A stretch of 16,019 bases of DNA, from positions 1 to 16,019 of the forward strand of contig CAJTSF010000036.1 of the NCBI GenBank assembly GCA_910578985.1, written 5' to 3'. A program made the translations under genes and the position numbers. This document shows, one piece after another, positions 6,950-14,359 of this stretch. The DNA comes from an uncultured Odoribacter sp. Its GTDB lineage: Bacteria; Bacteroidota; Bacteroidia; Bacteroidales; Marinifilaceae. How positions within the stretch are numbered: position 1 is the stretch's first letter; each line of letters begins with the position of its first letter. Below the pieces are notes generated by a model, which was not told the origin of the DNA, did not search any database, and was given only the letters and a program-made list of their open reading frames with translations.

Positions 6950-7636
6950 ATGAACAAGCAAGGAAATACATATACATTCCTGTATTCGGTGGTGCTGGTG
7001 GTCATTGTTGCCGCCCTGCTTTCCATCGTGTCTCTTTCGCTGCAACCGCGCCAGAATGAGAACCGCCAAAATGAAAAGCGCCAGAACATCCTGAGTGCAA
7101 TCCATGTCTCCTCCACGGCGGACAATTCGGCAGAATTGTTCCGACGCTACATCAAGGAACAGTTCATCATCAACGCCAAAGGGGAAAAAGTCGAAGGCAA
7201 TGCGTTCGACGTGGACATTGCCAAACAATTCAAACAAAATGCTGAAAAGAGGGAACTGCCCGTATTCGTGGCGGAAGTGGACGGAGCGGTGAAATACATT
7301 CTCCCCGTCTATGGAGCGGGATTGTGGGGACCGATTTGGGGATACCTTTCCCTAAACGGGGACAAGCAAACCGTTTACGGCACTTTTTTCGACCATCAGG
7401 GAGAAACACCGGGATTGGGCGCGGAAATCACCAGTCCGAATTTCAACAATCAATTCAAAAACAAGGAGATTTTTTCAGGGGATTTATTGACCTCCATCCG
7501 CATCCTCAAAGGCGGAAATGCCACCGGAAAAAATGAAGTGGACGCCATCTCCGGCGGCACCATCACTTCACAGGGTGTGGAGGCGATGTTGAAAAACTAC
7601 CTCTCTTATTACGAACCGTTTTTAAAACAGAGATAA
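6950..7636 (+). CDS. nqrC: Na+-translocating NADH:quinone reductase subunit C
   Basis: NqrC carries covalently bound FMN on the periplasmic side and takes part in electron transfer to NqrB. The 228-residue protein has one N-terminal membrane segment (about 9-31) and an FMN-binding domain with GETPGLGAEI (151-160) and the flavinylation motif DAISGGTITS (198-207), in which Thr204 is the expected attachment residue (SGGT in place of the usual SGAT). After the membrane helix lies a three-fold repeat RQNEN/RQNEK/RQNIL (37-51), encoded by a 15-nt tandem repeat. The stop codon is 1 bp before the nqrD start, so translational coupling is likely. Confidence 0.97.
   Translation: MNKQGNTYTFLYSVVLVVIVAALLSIVSLSLQPRQNENRQNEKRQNILSAIHVSSTADNSAELFRRYIKEQFIINAKGEKVEGNAFDVDIAKQFKQNAEKRELPVFVAEVDGAVKYILPVYGAGLWGPIWGYLSLNGDKQTVYGTFFDHQGETPGLGAEITSPNFNNQFKNKEIFSGDLLTSIRILKGGNATGKNEVDAISGGTITSQGVEAMLKNYLSYYEPFLKQR
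7049..7093 (+). repeat. Three-copy 15-nt degenerate tandem repeat inside nqrC
   Basis: Three successive 15-nt units begin CGCCAGAAT, CGCCAAAAT and CGCCAGAAC (7049-7063, 7064-7078, 7079-7093). They encode RQNEN, RQNEK and RQNIL just after the membrane helix. The repeat stays in frame and lies in a linker, so the protein is intact. Confidence 0.7.
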
Positions 7637-7637
7637 A

Positions 7638-8279
7638 ATGAGTGCATTATTCAAAGGTAAGAACGGGGAGTTTCTCCTCGGACCGTTGAGCAAAAACAAT
7701 CCGGTCATCATACAAGTGCTGGGTATCTGTTCTGCTCTTGCCGTCACTGCCAAACTGGAACCTGCCATCGTCATGGGGCTTTCCGTAACCGCCGTGACCG
7801 CTTTTTCCAATGTGATTCTTTCATTGTTGCGCAACACCATTCCGACACGCATCCGCATCATCGTACAATTGGTGGTCGTTGCCGCCCTGGTGATCATCGT
7901 GGACCAGATACTGAAAGCCTACGCTTATGAAGTAAGCAAGCAACTCTCCGTATATGTGGGATTGATTATCACCAACTGCATCATCATGGGACGCATCGAA
8001 GCCTTCGCTTTGGCAAACAAACCCTGGCCCTCTTTGCTGGATGGTATCGGGAACGGCATAGGCTACGGCATGATTCTGGTGATTGTCGCCTTTTTCCGCG
8101 AACTGCTGGGTTCGGGCAGCCTTTTCGGATGCCGCGTGATTCCGGATTCCTGGTACATCGCCAACGGAGGATGCTACTCCAACAACGGTCTGCTCATCAT
8201 GCCCGCCATGGCATTGATTCTTGTCGGACTGATTATCTGGGTGCACCGTTCCAAGAACAAGGATTTAATCGAAAAATAA
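7638..8279 (+). CDS. nqrD: Na+-translocating NADH:quinone reductase subunit D
   Basis: NqrD is an integral membrane subunit of about six helices that pairs with NqrE in an inverted-repeat arrangement. The 213-residue protein keeps Cys31 (GICSALAVT) and Cys114 (TNCIIMGR). In structures of the Vibrio complex, the equivalent cysteines, with two from NqrE, hold an intramembrane [2Fe-2S] cluster. Length is normal. The start follows the nqrC stop by 1 bp, and 16 bp separate it from nqrE. Confidence 0.97.
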   Translation: MSALFKGKNGEFLLGPLSKNNPVIIQVLGICSALAVTAKLEPAIVMGLSVTAVTAFSNVILSLLRNTIPTRIRIIVQLVVVAALVIIVDQILKAYAYEVSKQLSVYVGLIITNCIIMGRIEAFALANKPWPSLLDGIGNGIGYGMILVIVAFFRELLGSGSLFGCRVIPDSWYIANGGCYSNNGLLIMPAMALILVGLIIWVHRSKNKDLIEK

Positions 8280-8295
8280 TTAAAGAGACAGAGAT

Positions 8296-9012
8296 ATGGA
8301 AAACCTATTGAACATATTCGTCCGTTCCATTTTTATCGACAATATGATTTTCGCATACTTCTTGGGTATGTGTTCGTATCTGGCGGTATCGAAAACGGTA
8401 AAGACCTCTTTCGGTCTGGGCATTGCAGTCGTCTTCGTGCTGCTCATCACGGTTCCCGTGAACTATTTGCTGGACAACTACGTGCTGAAAGCAGGCGCTT
8501 TGCAATGGCTGTTAGGCAATGAAGCGGCAGACATCGACTTGAGCTTCTTGAGTTTCATCATGTTTATCGCCATCATCGCCGCCATCGTACAATTGGTGGA
8601 GATGATTGTCGAAAAATTCGCTCCGGCACTTTACAACCAGTTAGGCATCTTTCTGCCGTTGATTGCCGTGAACTGCGCCATCATGGGCGCCTCCCTGTTC
8701 ATGCAGCAGCGCGACTACGCCAGCGTATGGGAAGCGACCACTTTCGGATTAGGCTCCGGCATCGGCTGGATGCTGGCGATTGTCTGCATCGCTGCCATCC
8801 GTGAAAAATTAAAATATTCGGATATTCCGGCTCCGCTACGCGGCATCGGAATCACATTTATCGTTACCGGTCTGATGGCGATTTCTTTCATGAGCTTCCT
8901 CGGCATCGATCTGGGGAAACTGAAACCGCAGGCTCCCCGCACGGAAACCGCGGCACAGCCCGTTTCCGGAACGGTACAGGCAAATGCCGATTTCGAGACA
9001 GTAAATCAATAA
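8296..9012 (+). CDS. nqrE: Na+-translocating NADH:quinone reductase subunit E
   Basis: NqrE is the membrane partner of NqrD. The cysteines expected to bind the shared [2Fe-2S] cluster are Cys26 (LGMCSYLAVS) and Cys127 (AVNCAIMGASLF). Six hydrophobic helices end at about residue 205. The 238-residue protein is longer than the usual 200-210 because of a C-terminal tail of about 30 residues (about 207-238) rich in Pro, Ala, Thr, Gln and Glu and likely disordered. The coding frame continues cleanly to a TAA, with nqrF 17 bp beyond, so the tail seems real and not a frameshift. Confidence 0.96.
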   Translation: MENLLNIFVRSIFIDNMIFAYFLGMCSYLAVSKTVKTSFGLGIAVVFVLLITVPVNYLLDNYVLKAGALQWLLGNEAADIDLSFLSFIMFIAIIAAIVQLVEMIVEKFAPALYNQLGIFLPLIAVNCAIMGASLFMQQRDYASVWEATTFGLGSGIGWMLAIVCIAAIREKLKYSDIPAPLRGIGITFIVTGLMAISFMSFLGIDLGKLKPQAPRTETAAQPVSGTVQANADFETVNQ

Positions 9013-9029
9013 TTTAAAATCGAATCAAG

Positions 9030-10298
9030 ATGATTATAGCAGCAATAAATACAACGATTGTCACTGCCGGCATTGCCGTATTCTTGGTCATCACGTTGGT
9101 ATTGGTAGGCATGCTTTTGTTTGCCAAAGCCAAACTGACCGCCAAAGGGAACGTGCAAGTCAGCATCAATAACGGTGAACGCGTAGTCACGACCGAGCCG
9201 GGCAGTTCTCTGCTCGCCACCCTCGGTGCCCAGAAAATATTTCTCCCCTCCGCCTGCGGAGGAAAAGGCTCTTGCGGAATGTGCAAATGCCAGGTGGACT
9301 CGGGCGCAGGTTCCATCCTCCCCACCGAAACCGGCTTCTTTTCCTACAAGCAGCAGCATGAGGACTGGCGTCTGGCTTGCCAGGTGAAAGTAAAGGAAAA
9401 CATCGAAATGCGCATACCGGAATCCGTGCTCGGCATCAAGAAATGGGAATGCACCGTGGTTTCCAACCGCAACATCTCCACCTTCCTGAAAGAATTTGTC
9501 GTTAAACTCCCGGAAGGCGAAAACCTGAAATTCAAGTCAGGCGGTTACATTCAAATTGACGTGCCCGCTCTGGATGTGGATTTCAAAGACATGGACATCG
9601 ACGAACGCTACAAGGCGGACTGGGAACGCATGAAAATGTTCGATTTGAAAATGCACAACCCCGAACCCACCTACCGCGCTTACTCCATGGCAAACTCTCC
9701 GGCGGAAGGCAACATCATCATGTTGAACATCCGTATTGCTACACCGCCGTTCGACCGCGCCACGGGCAGTTTCATGCCGGTGAACCCGGGCATCTGCTCC
9801 TCGTTCATCTTCTCCCGCAAACCCGGCGACAAGGTGACCATTTCCGGACCTTACGGTGAATTCTTCCTGCGCGAAACGAACAACGAGATGATGTTCATCG
9901 GCGGTGGCGCCGGTATGGCTCCGATGCGCTCGCACATCTTCAACCTGTTCCACACGATGCACACCGACCGGAAAGTCTCTTTCTGGTATGGCGCGCGCGC
10001 CCTGCAGGAAGCTCCTTATGTGGACGAATTCAACAAGATTCAGGAAGAGAATCCCAACTTCCACTGGACCCTGGCTCTGGACAAGCCGGATCCCGAAGCG
10101 GATGCCGCAGGCGTTGCCTACAAACCGGGATTCGTTCATCAGGTCATCTTTGAAAACTACCTCAAGAACCACGAGAATCCGGAGGACATCGAATACTACC
10201 TCTGCGGGCCTCCTATGATGATTCAGGCGGTAACCAAGATGCTGTACGACCTCGGGGTACCCGATGAGAACGTCATGTACGACAACTTCGGCGGATAA
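9030..10298 (+). CDS. nqrF: Na+-translocating NADH:quinone reductase subunit F
   Basis: NqrF is the NADH-oxidising entry point of the complex. The 422-residue protein has one N-terminal membrane helix (about 9-31) and a plant-type [2Fe-2S] ferredoxin domain (about 40-130) with ligands Cys76, Cys82, Cys85 and Cys117. A ferredoxin-NADP+ reductase-like module follows, with FAD motif RAYSMANSP (216-224), GPYGEFF (273-279), the NADH-binding GGGAGMAPMRSHI (291-303) and YLCGPPMM (390-397), ending in the conserved DNFGG. All expected cofactor residues are present. It ends the nqr cluster, and glyA follows after 44 bp without a visible terminator. Confidence 0.98.
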   Translation: MIIAAINTTIVTAGIAVFLVITLVLVGMLLFAKAKLTAKGNVQVSINNGERVVTTEPGSSLLATLGAQKIFLPSACGGKGSCGMCKCQVDSGAGSILPTETGFFSYKQQHEDWRLACQVKVKENIEMRIPESVLGIKKWECTVVSNRNISTFLKEFVVKLPEGENLKFKSGGYIQIDVPALDVDFKDMDIDERYKADWERMKMFDLKMHNPEPTYRAYSMANSPAEGNIIMLNIRIATPPFDRATGSFMPVNPGICSSFIFSRKPGDKVTISGPYGEFFLRETNNEMMFIGGGAGMAPMRSHIFNLFHTMHTDRKVSFWYGARALQEAPYVDEFNKIQEENPNFHWTLALDKPDPEADAAGVAYKPGFVHQVIFENYLKNHENPEDIEYYLCGPPMMIQAVTKMLYDLGVPDENVMYDNFGG

Positions 10299-10342
10299 GT
10301 TTTTACACTCATTCTAAAACGAAATAATTAATCATCACCACT

Positions 10343-11623
10343 ATGAAAAGAGATACTGTAATATTCGACTTGATTCAAAAAGAGAAAGAACGCCAGCAGG
10401 AAGGCATCGAATTGATCGCTTCCGAAAACTTCGTCAGCGATGAAGTCATGGAAGCCATGGGCTCCTGCCTCACGAACAAGTATGCCGAGGGATATCCCGG
10501 AGCACGTTACTACGGCGGTTGCCAGATTGTGGACCAGACCGAGCAATTGGCTATCGACCGTGCCTGCAAACTGTTCGGCGCGGAATTTGCCAACGTACAG
10601 CCGCACTCCGGCGCACAAGCCAATGCAGCCGTATTTTTCGCCTGCATGAAACCGGGAGACACCTACCTGGGACTCGACCTCGCACACGGAGGCCACTTGT
10701 CTCACGGCTCTCCCGTAAACCTCTCCGGCATCAACTATCGTCCGATAGCTTACCACGTCAAGGAAGACACCGGCATGGTGGACTACGATGAAATGGAAGC
10801 GCTTGCGCTGGAGCACAAACCGAAAATGATTGTATCCGGTGCGTCCGCTTACTCCCGCGACTGGGACTTCAAGCGCATGCGCGAAATCGCCGATAAGGTT
10901 GGCGCTTTGTTGATGTACGACATGGCACACCCCGCCGGATTGATTGCCAAAGGCTTGTTGAACAACCCGTTCGAATACTGCCACATTGTGACGACCACCA
11001 CCCACAAAACCCTGCGCGGACCGCGCGGTGGTATGATTTTGCTGCCGAAAGACTTCCCGAACCCGTGGGGACTGAAAACTCCGAAAGGAGAAATCAAGAT
11101 GATGTCGCAGGTGCTGAACTTCGCCGTATTCCCCGGACAGCAGGGCGGACCGCTCGAACATGTCATCGCTGCCAAAGCCGTGGCATTCGAAGAGGCACTC
11201 TCCGACTCCTATCTGGAATACGCCAAGCAAATGCAGAAAAATGCCAAAGTCATGGCACAGGCATTCATCGACAAAGGGTATAAAGTGGTTTCCGGAGGTA
11301 CCGACAACCACTGCATGCTGATCGACCTGCGCACGAAATTCCCGGAACTCACCGGTAAGAAAGCGGAAAACACGCTGGTAAAAGCCGACATCACCATCAA
11401 CAAAAACATGGTGCCGTTCGACAGCCGCTCTCCGTTCCAGACTTCCGGTATCCGCGTAGGAACACCGGCAGTCACGACCCGTGGATTGAAAGAGGAGGAC
11501 ATGAAGGTCATCGTGGATATGATCGACCGCATCCTCTCCAACCCGGACGATGAAGCGACCATCGCAACCGTGAAGAAAGAGGTGAACGCCATGATGCACA
11601 ACCGTCCGATGTTTGCATGGTAA
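10343..11623 (+). CDS. glyA: Serine hydroxymethyltransferase
   Basis: A PLP enzyme that interconverts serine plus tetrahydrofolate with glycine plus 5,10-methylene-tetrahydrofolate, the main source of one-carbon units. The 426-residue protein has the N-terminal IELIASENF (22-30), the YAEGYPGARYYGG segment (47-59), the PLP-contacting DMAHPAGL (193-200) and the Schiff-base lysine Lys222 in TTTTHKTLRGPRGG (217-230). Length is normal for bacteria. No terminator is seen in the 44-bp gap after nqrF, so readthrough from the nqr operon is possible. No strong TAnnTTTG element is seen there either. A strong terminator follows the gene. Confidence 0.98.
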   Translation: MKRDTVIFDLIQKEKERQQEGIELIASENFVSDEVMEAMGSCLTNKYAEGYPGARYYGGCQIVDQTEQLAIDRACKLFGAEFANVQPHSGAQANAAVFFACMKPGDTYLGLDLAHGGHLSHGSPVNLSGINYRPIAYHVKEDTGMVDYDEMEALALEHKPKMIVSGASAYSRDWDFKRMREIADKVGALLMYDMAHPAGLIAKGLLNNPFEYCHIVTTTTHKTLRGPRGGMILLPKDFPNPWGLKTPKGEIKMMSQVLNFAVFPGQQGGPLEHVIAAKAVAFEEALSDSYLEYAKQMQKNAKVMAQAFIDKGYKVVSGGTDNHCMLIDLRTKFPELTGKKAENTLVKADITINKNMVPFDSRSPFQTSGIRVGTPAVTTRGLKEEDMKVIVDMIDRILSNPDDEATIATVKKEVNAMMHNRPMFAW

Positions 11624-11645
11624 TCCTCCCGGCAGAATCATAATC

Positions 11646-11697
11646 AAAGGCTAAAAGCACAAGGAGGAACACTCCGGAGCTTTTAGCCTTTTCTTTA
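11646..11697 (+). terminator. Rho-independent terminator after glyA
   Basis: AAAGGCTAAAAGC (11646-11658) and GCTTTTAGCCTTT (11679-11691) form a perfect 13-bp stem, continued by a T-rich tract (TTCTTT). The loop holds a small inner hairpin, GGAG/CTCC. It lies 22 nt after the glyA stop codon and is the clearest terminator in the window. Confidence 0.9.
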
Positions 11698-11713
11698 CAT
11701 CAAATTATCCCGA

Positions 11714-12391
11714 ATGAAAACCCGACTCATCATTTTCGACTTAGACGGCACCCTGCTGGACACCATCGACGACCTGGCGACAAGCACTAACCACGCCCTC
11801 GCCCGGTACGGCTACCCCACCCATCCCCTGAACGCTTACCGCCTTTTTGTAGGCAACGGCATCACCAAACTGATGGAACGCGCCCTGCCGGAAAATGCCC
11901 GCCAACCGGAAAACATCGACCGCCTGCGCGCTGAATTTATCGAATACTACCGGGCGCATAAAACCGACCTCTCCCGCCCCTACCCCGGAATCCCCGACCT
12001 GTTGCATGCCCTCCGCGCCGAAGGCATACGCCTGGCGGTTGCCTCCAACAAATACCATCAGGGCACCGTGGAACTGGTACGCCATTTCTTCGACAACAGC
12101 CTGTTTTCCGTTGTTTTGGGACAAAGGGAGAACATTCCCGTCAAACCCGACCCCGCCATCGTACACGACATCCTTTCCGCCACCGGCATTCCCGCCTCCC
12201 ACACCCTCTACGTCGGCGACTCCGGAGTGGACATGCAGACTGCACACAACAGCCGCATCACCTCCATCGGGGTCACCTGGGGCTTCCGCACACGTCAGGA
12301 ATTAAAAGAAAACGGGGCGGACCACATCGTCGGCACCCCGGCAGAAATCGCCCGCATAGCAGGCATGGGACAAACATCCCCTAACCCGTAA
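11714..12391 (+). CDS. HAD-superfamily hydrolase, phosphoglycolate phosphatase-like
   Basis: A cytoplasmic phosphatase of haloacid dehalogenase subfamily IA. The 225-residue protein has motif I FDLDGTLLDT with nucleophile Asp9 and acid/base Asp11, motif II Ser111 (VASNK), motif III Lys144 (VKPDP) and motif IV GDSGVDM with Asp169 and Asp173, plus an alpha-helical cap (about 16-85). The pattern, including GDSGVDMQTA, matches Gph-type enzymes, which hydrolyse 2-phosphoglycolate. Related family members act on pyrophosphate (PpaX) or sugar phosphates, so the substrate is not certain. It starts 16 nt after the glyA terminator. Its 3' end overlaps the convergent methionine aminopeptidase gene by 11 nt. 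Confidence 0.9.
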   Translation: MKTRLIIFDLDGTLLDTIDDLATSTNHALARYGYPTHPLNAYRLFVGNGITKLMERALPENARQPENIDRLRAEFIEYYRAHKTDLSRPYPGIPDLLHALRAEGIRLAVASNKYHQGTVELVRHFFDNSLFSVVLGQRENIPVKPDPAIVHDILSATGIPASHTLYVGDSGVDMQTAHNSRITSIGVTWGFRTRQELKENGADHIVGTPAEIARIAGMGQTSPNP

Positions 12392-13244
12392 TCACTTCCG
12401 CTCCCGTTTCGGTCATCAACACCGTATATTCCCATTGAGCGGAAGGCAGTCCGTCATCCGTCAGGACCGTCCACTCGTCGTCGGCATCGACATAAATATG
12501 CCGTTTTCCCATATTGATCATCGGTTCTATCGTGAAAACCATGCCCGGCACCAGTAGCATCCCCTTCCCCCGCTTCCCCACGTGATCGACAAAAGGATCT
12601 TCGTGGAACTCCAGTCCCACCCCGTGCCCGCCGTACTCCCGCACCACGGAATATCCGTTCGCCTCCGCATGCTCCTGCACCGCCGCCCCGATATCCCCCA
12701 GACATCCCCACGGCTTTGCCGCCTCCAGCCCCTTGTCCAGGCACTCCCGCGCCACACGCACCAGACGCCGGCACTCCTCGCTCACCTCCCCGATGAGAAA
12801 CATGCGCGACGCATCGGAATAATAACCGTCCAGAATCGTAGACACATCCACATTCACGATATCCCCCTCCTTCAGCACCACCTTCGGGGAAGGAATCCCG
12901 TGGCAGACCTCGTCATTCACCGAAGTGCACACACTCTTCGGAAACCCTTCGTAATGCAAAGGCGCCGGCACCGCCCCGTGCGCCACCGTATAATCATACA
13001 CCAGCCTGTCGATTTCCTCTGTCGTCATCCCCGGGCAAATATGCGCCGCCACACAATCCAGCACACCGGTATTCACCGCCCCGCTCCGCCGGATGCCCTC
13101 GATCTGCGCTTCCGTCTTCAACAACTTCCGCAGCGGCACCCGGTATCCCCGCGCCTTATACTCTTTCATGCGCTGCAACACCTTTTCACGCCTCTCCGCC
13201 TCCCCCGGCATCAACGCCTCCTTCTTCTTGAACAAATTTTTCAT
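12381..13244 (-). CDS. map: Type I methionine aminopeptidase with N-terminal extension
   Basis: Removes the initiator methionine from nascent proteins. The 287-residue protein has the pita-bread fold from about residue 45. All five metal ligands are present: Asp133 (VNVDVS), Asp144 (YYSDAS), His207 (GGHGVG), Glu240 (FTIEPM) and Glu272 (WEYTV). His115 (CHGIP) and His214 (FHEDP) are also in place. A Lys/Arg-rich N-terminal extension of about 40-45 residues precedes the catalytic domain, so this form differs from the compact E. coli enzyme of about 264 residues. Several bacteria carry more than one Map, so it could be a second copy, but none is visible here. The gene is GC-rich (62% and 70% in two 60-base lines counted by hand). 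Its stop lies inside the end of the phosphatase gene. Confidence 0.95.
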   Translation of the reverse strand: MKNLFKKKEALMPGEAERREKVLQRMKEYKARGYRVPLRKLLKTEAQIEGIRRSGAVNTGVLDCVAAHICPGMTTEEIDRLVYDYTVAHGAVPAPLHYEGFPKSVCTSVNDEVCHGIPSPKVVLKEGDIVNVDVSTILDGYYSDASRMFLIGEVSEECRRLVRVARECLDKGLEAAKPWGCLGDIGAAVQEHAEANGYSVVREYGGHGVGLEFHEDPFVDHVGKRGKGMLLVPGMVFTIEPMINMGKRHIYVDADDEWTVLTDDGLPSAQWEYTVLMTETGAEVITG

Positions 13245-13323
13245 GACATTTTTTTACTACACACTGCAAAGAAATTTAGAAAGACAAAAATAAAAACATT
13301 ATAGGGCATATCCATTTTTTATA

Positions 13324-13331
13324 TACTTTTG
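13324..13331 (+). promoter_or_regulatory. Probable -7 element of the ATPase cassette promoter
   Basis: TACTTTTG matches the Bacteroidota -7 consensus TAnnTTTG and lies 20 nt before the ATPase start codon, giving a very short leader. No clear -33 element is seen. The right arm of an 8-bp inverted repeat overlaps this element. Confidence 0.55.
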
Positions 13332-13351
13332 TCTGTGAAAAAATTAAAACA

Positions 13352-14359
13352 ATGATACAAAAACTGTCTGTAAACAATTTAGGACCGATAGCTTCCATCC
13401 AATGCAATACATTAGGAAAAATCAACTTATTTGTCGGAGAAAATGGAACAGGTAAAACCTACTTGCTAAAATTCATCTATGCGATTATAAAATGTACCGA
13501 ACAATTTCAACGTGGTATCGAACGACGTTCCTTAAACCAATTACTAAGCGATAAATTATTTAACGTATTTCTTTTATCCGAATTAGGAGAATTGGTTAAA
13601 AAAGGGACATCGGAATTATCCACTGAAATCAAAATGGACGCAGGTGCAACTCTTGCGTTTTCATTTGGCATTTCCACCAAACAACAAATCCAAAATTTAC
13701 ATAGCACAATCCCTGCCACCAATATAAACTCTATTTTCATTCCAGCAAAAGAAATACTATCCTTGCAAAATGTCATTATCCGTTCACGGGGAGAAATGTT
13801 CAATGAAAAAGGATTTGACGATACTTACTTGGATTTAGCCAATGCTCTAATGCCTTCTTATAAAGGACGAAATTATGAGGCATTCTCTAATGTTCGAAAA
13901 AATTTAGCAGAAGCCTTAAATGGACGTATTGAATTTGATGACACGAAAAAAGAATGGATTTTCAAAGATTCTCAACGTAGGATATACAACATTTCCGTTA
14001 CTGCAGAAGGCATCAAAAAATTGTCTGTATTGGGTGCACTCTTAGGAAACCACTATCTATCAAACCAAAGTACAATTTTTATAGATGAAATAGAGAATGC
14101 TTTGCACCCTGCTTTAATCAGCAAATTCATAGAAATGGTTTATCTACTTGCCAAAGCCGGTATTCAATTTTTTATCTCAACTCATTCCTATGCAGTAATC
14201 AAAAAACTTTACATCATAGCCCAACGCGAAAAACAAGCAATTCCTGTTTTTTCTTTGGAAAAAGAAAAAGTTCAATATGGAAATCTTGCCGAAGACATGC
14301 CGGATAATGCAATCATTCGCGAATCCATCAAACTTTACGAAGAGGAGATTGAACTATGA
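13352..14359 (+). CDS. AAA/ABC-type ATPase (AAA_15/AAA_21-like), gene 1 of a two-gene cassette
   Basis: An ATPase of the RecF/OLD-like ABC class that includes many defence and DNA-repair NTPases. The 335-residue protein has Walker A GENGTGKT (29-36), a conserved-looking FIPAKEILSL segment (129-138), a possible signature region (TAEGIKKLSVLGALLG, 217-232), Walker B TIFIDEIENALHP (241-253, Asp245 and Glu246) and a switch-like His278 in ISTHSY. The ATPase core therefore looks intact. No TOPRIM, nuclease or helicase domain is attached, unlike OLD nucleases or GajA. The stop overlaps the start of the next gene (ATGA), showing coupled translation. The gene is AT-rich (33% and 40% GC in three lines counted by hand) between GC-rich genes, suggesting acquisition. 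The exact function is unknown. Confidence 0.85.
   Translation: MIQKLSVNNLGPIASIQCNTLGKINLFVGENGTGKTYLLKFIYAIIKCTEQFQRGIERRSLNQLLSDKLFNVFLLSELGELVKKGTSELSTEIKMDAGATLAFSFGISTKQQIQNLHSTIPATNINSIFIPAKEILSLQNVIIRSRGEMFNEKGFDDTYLDLANALMPSYKGRNYEAFSNVRKNLAEALNGRIEFDDTKKEWIFKDSQRRIYNISVTAEGIKKLSVLGALLGNHYLSNQSTIFIDEIENALHPALISKFIEMVYLLAKAGIQFFISTHSYAVIKKLYIIAQREKQAIPVFSLEKEKVQYGNLAEDMPDNAIIRESIKLYEEEIEL

Noticed and set aside
9537..10172. A 211-codon open frame on the minus strand opposite nqrF
   Set aside because: It is a shadow of nqrF; the composition is rich in Val, His and Arg and nothing is recognisable.
10328..11647. A 439-codon open frame on the minus strand opposite glyA
   Set aside because: It lies antisense to a clearly conserved glyA, has no recognisable domain and is low in lysine with excess His/Val, as expected for the shadow of a gene with strong codon bias.
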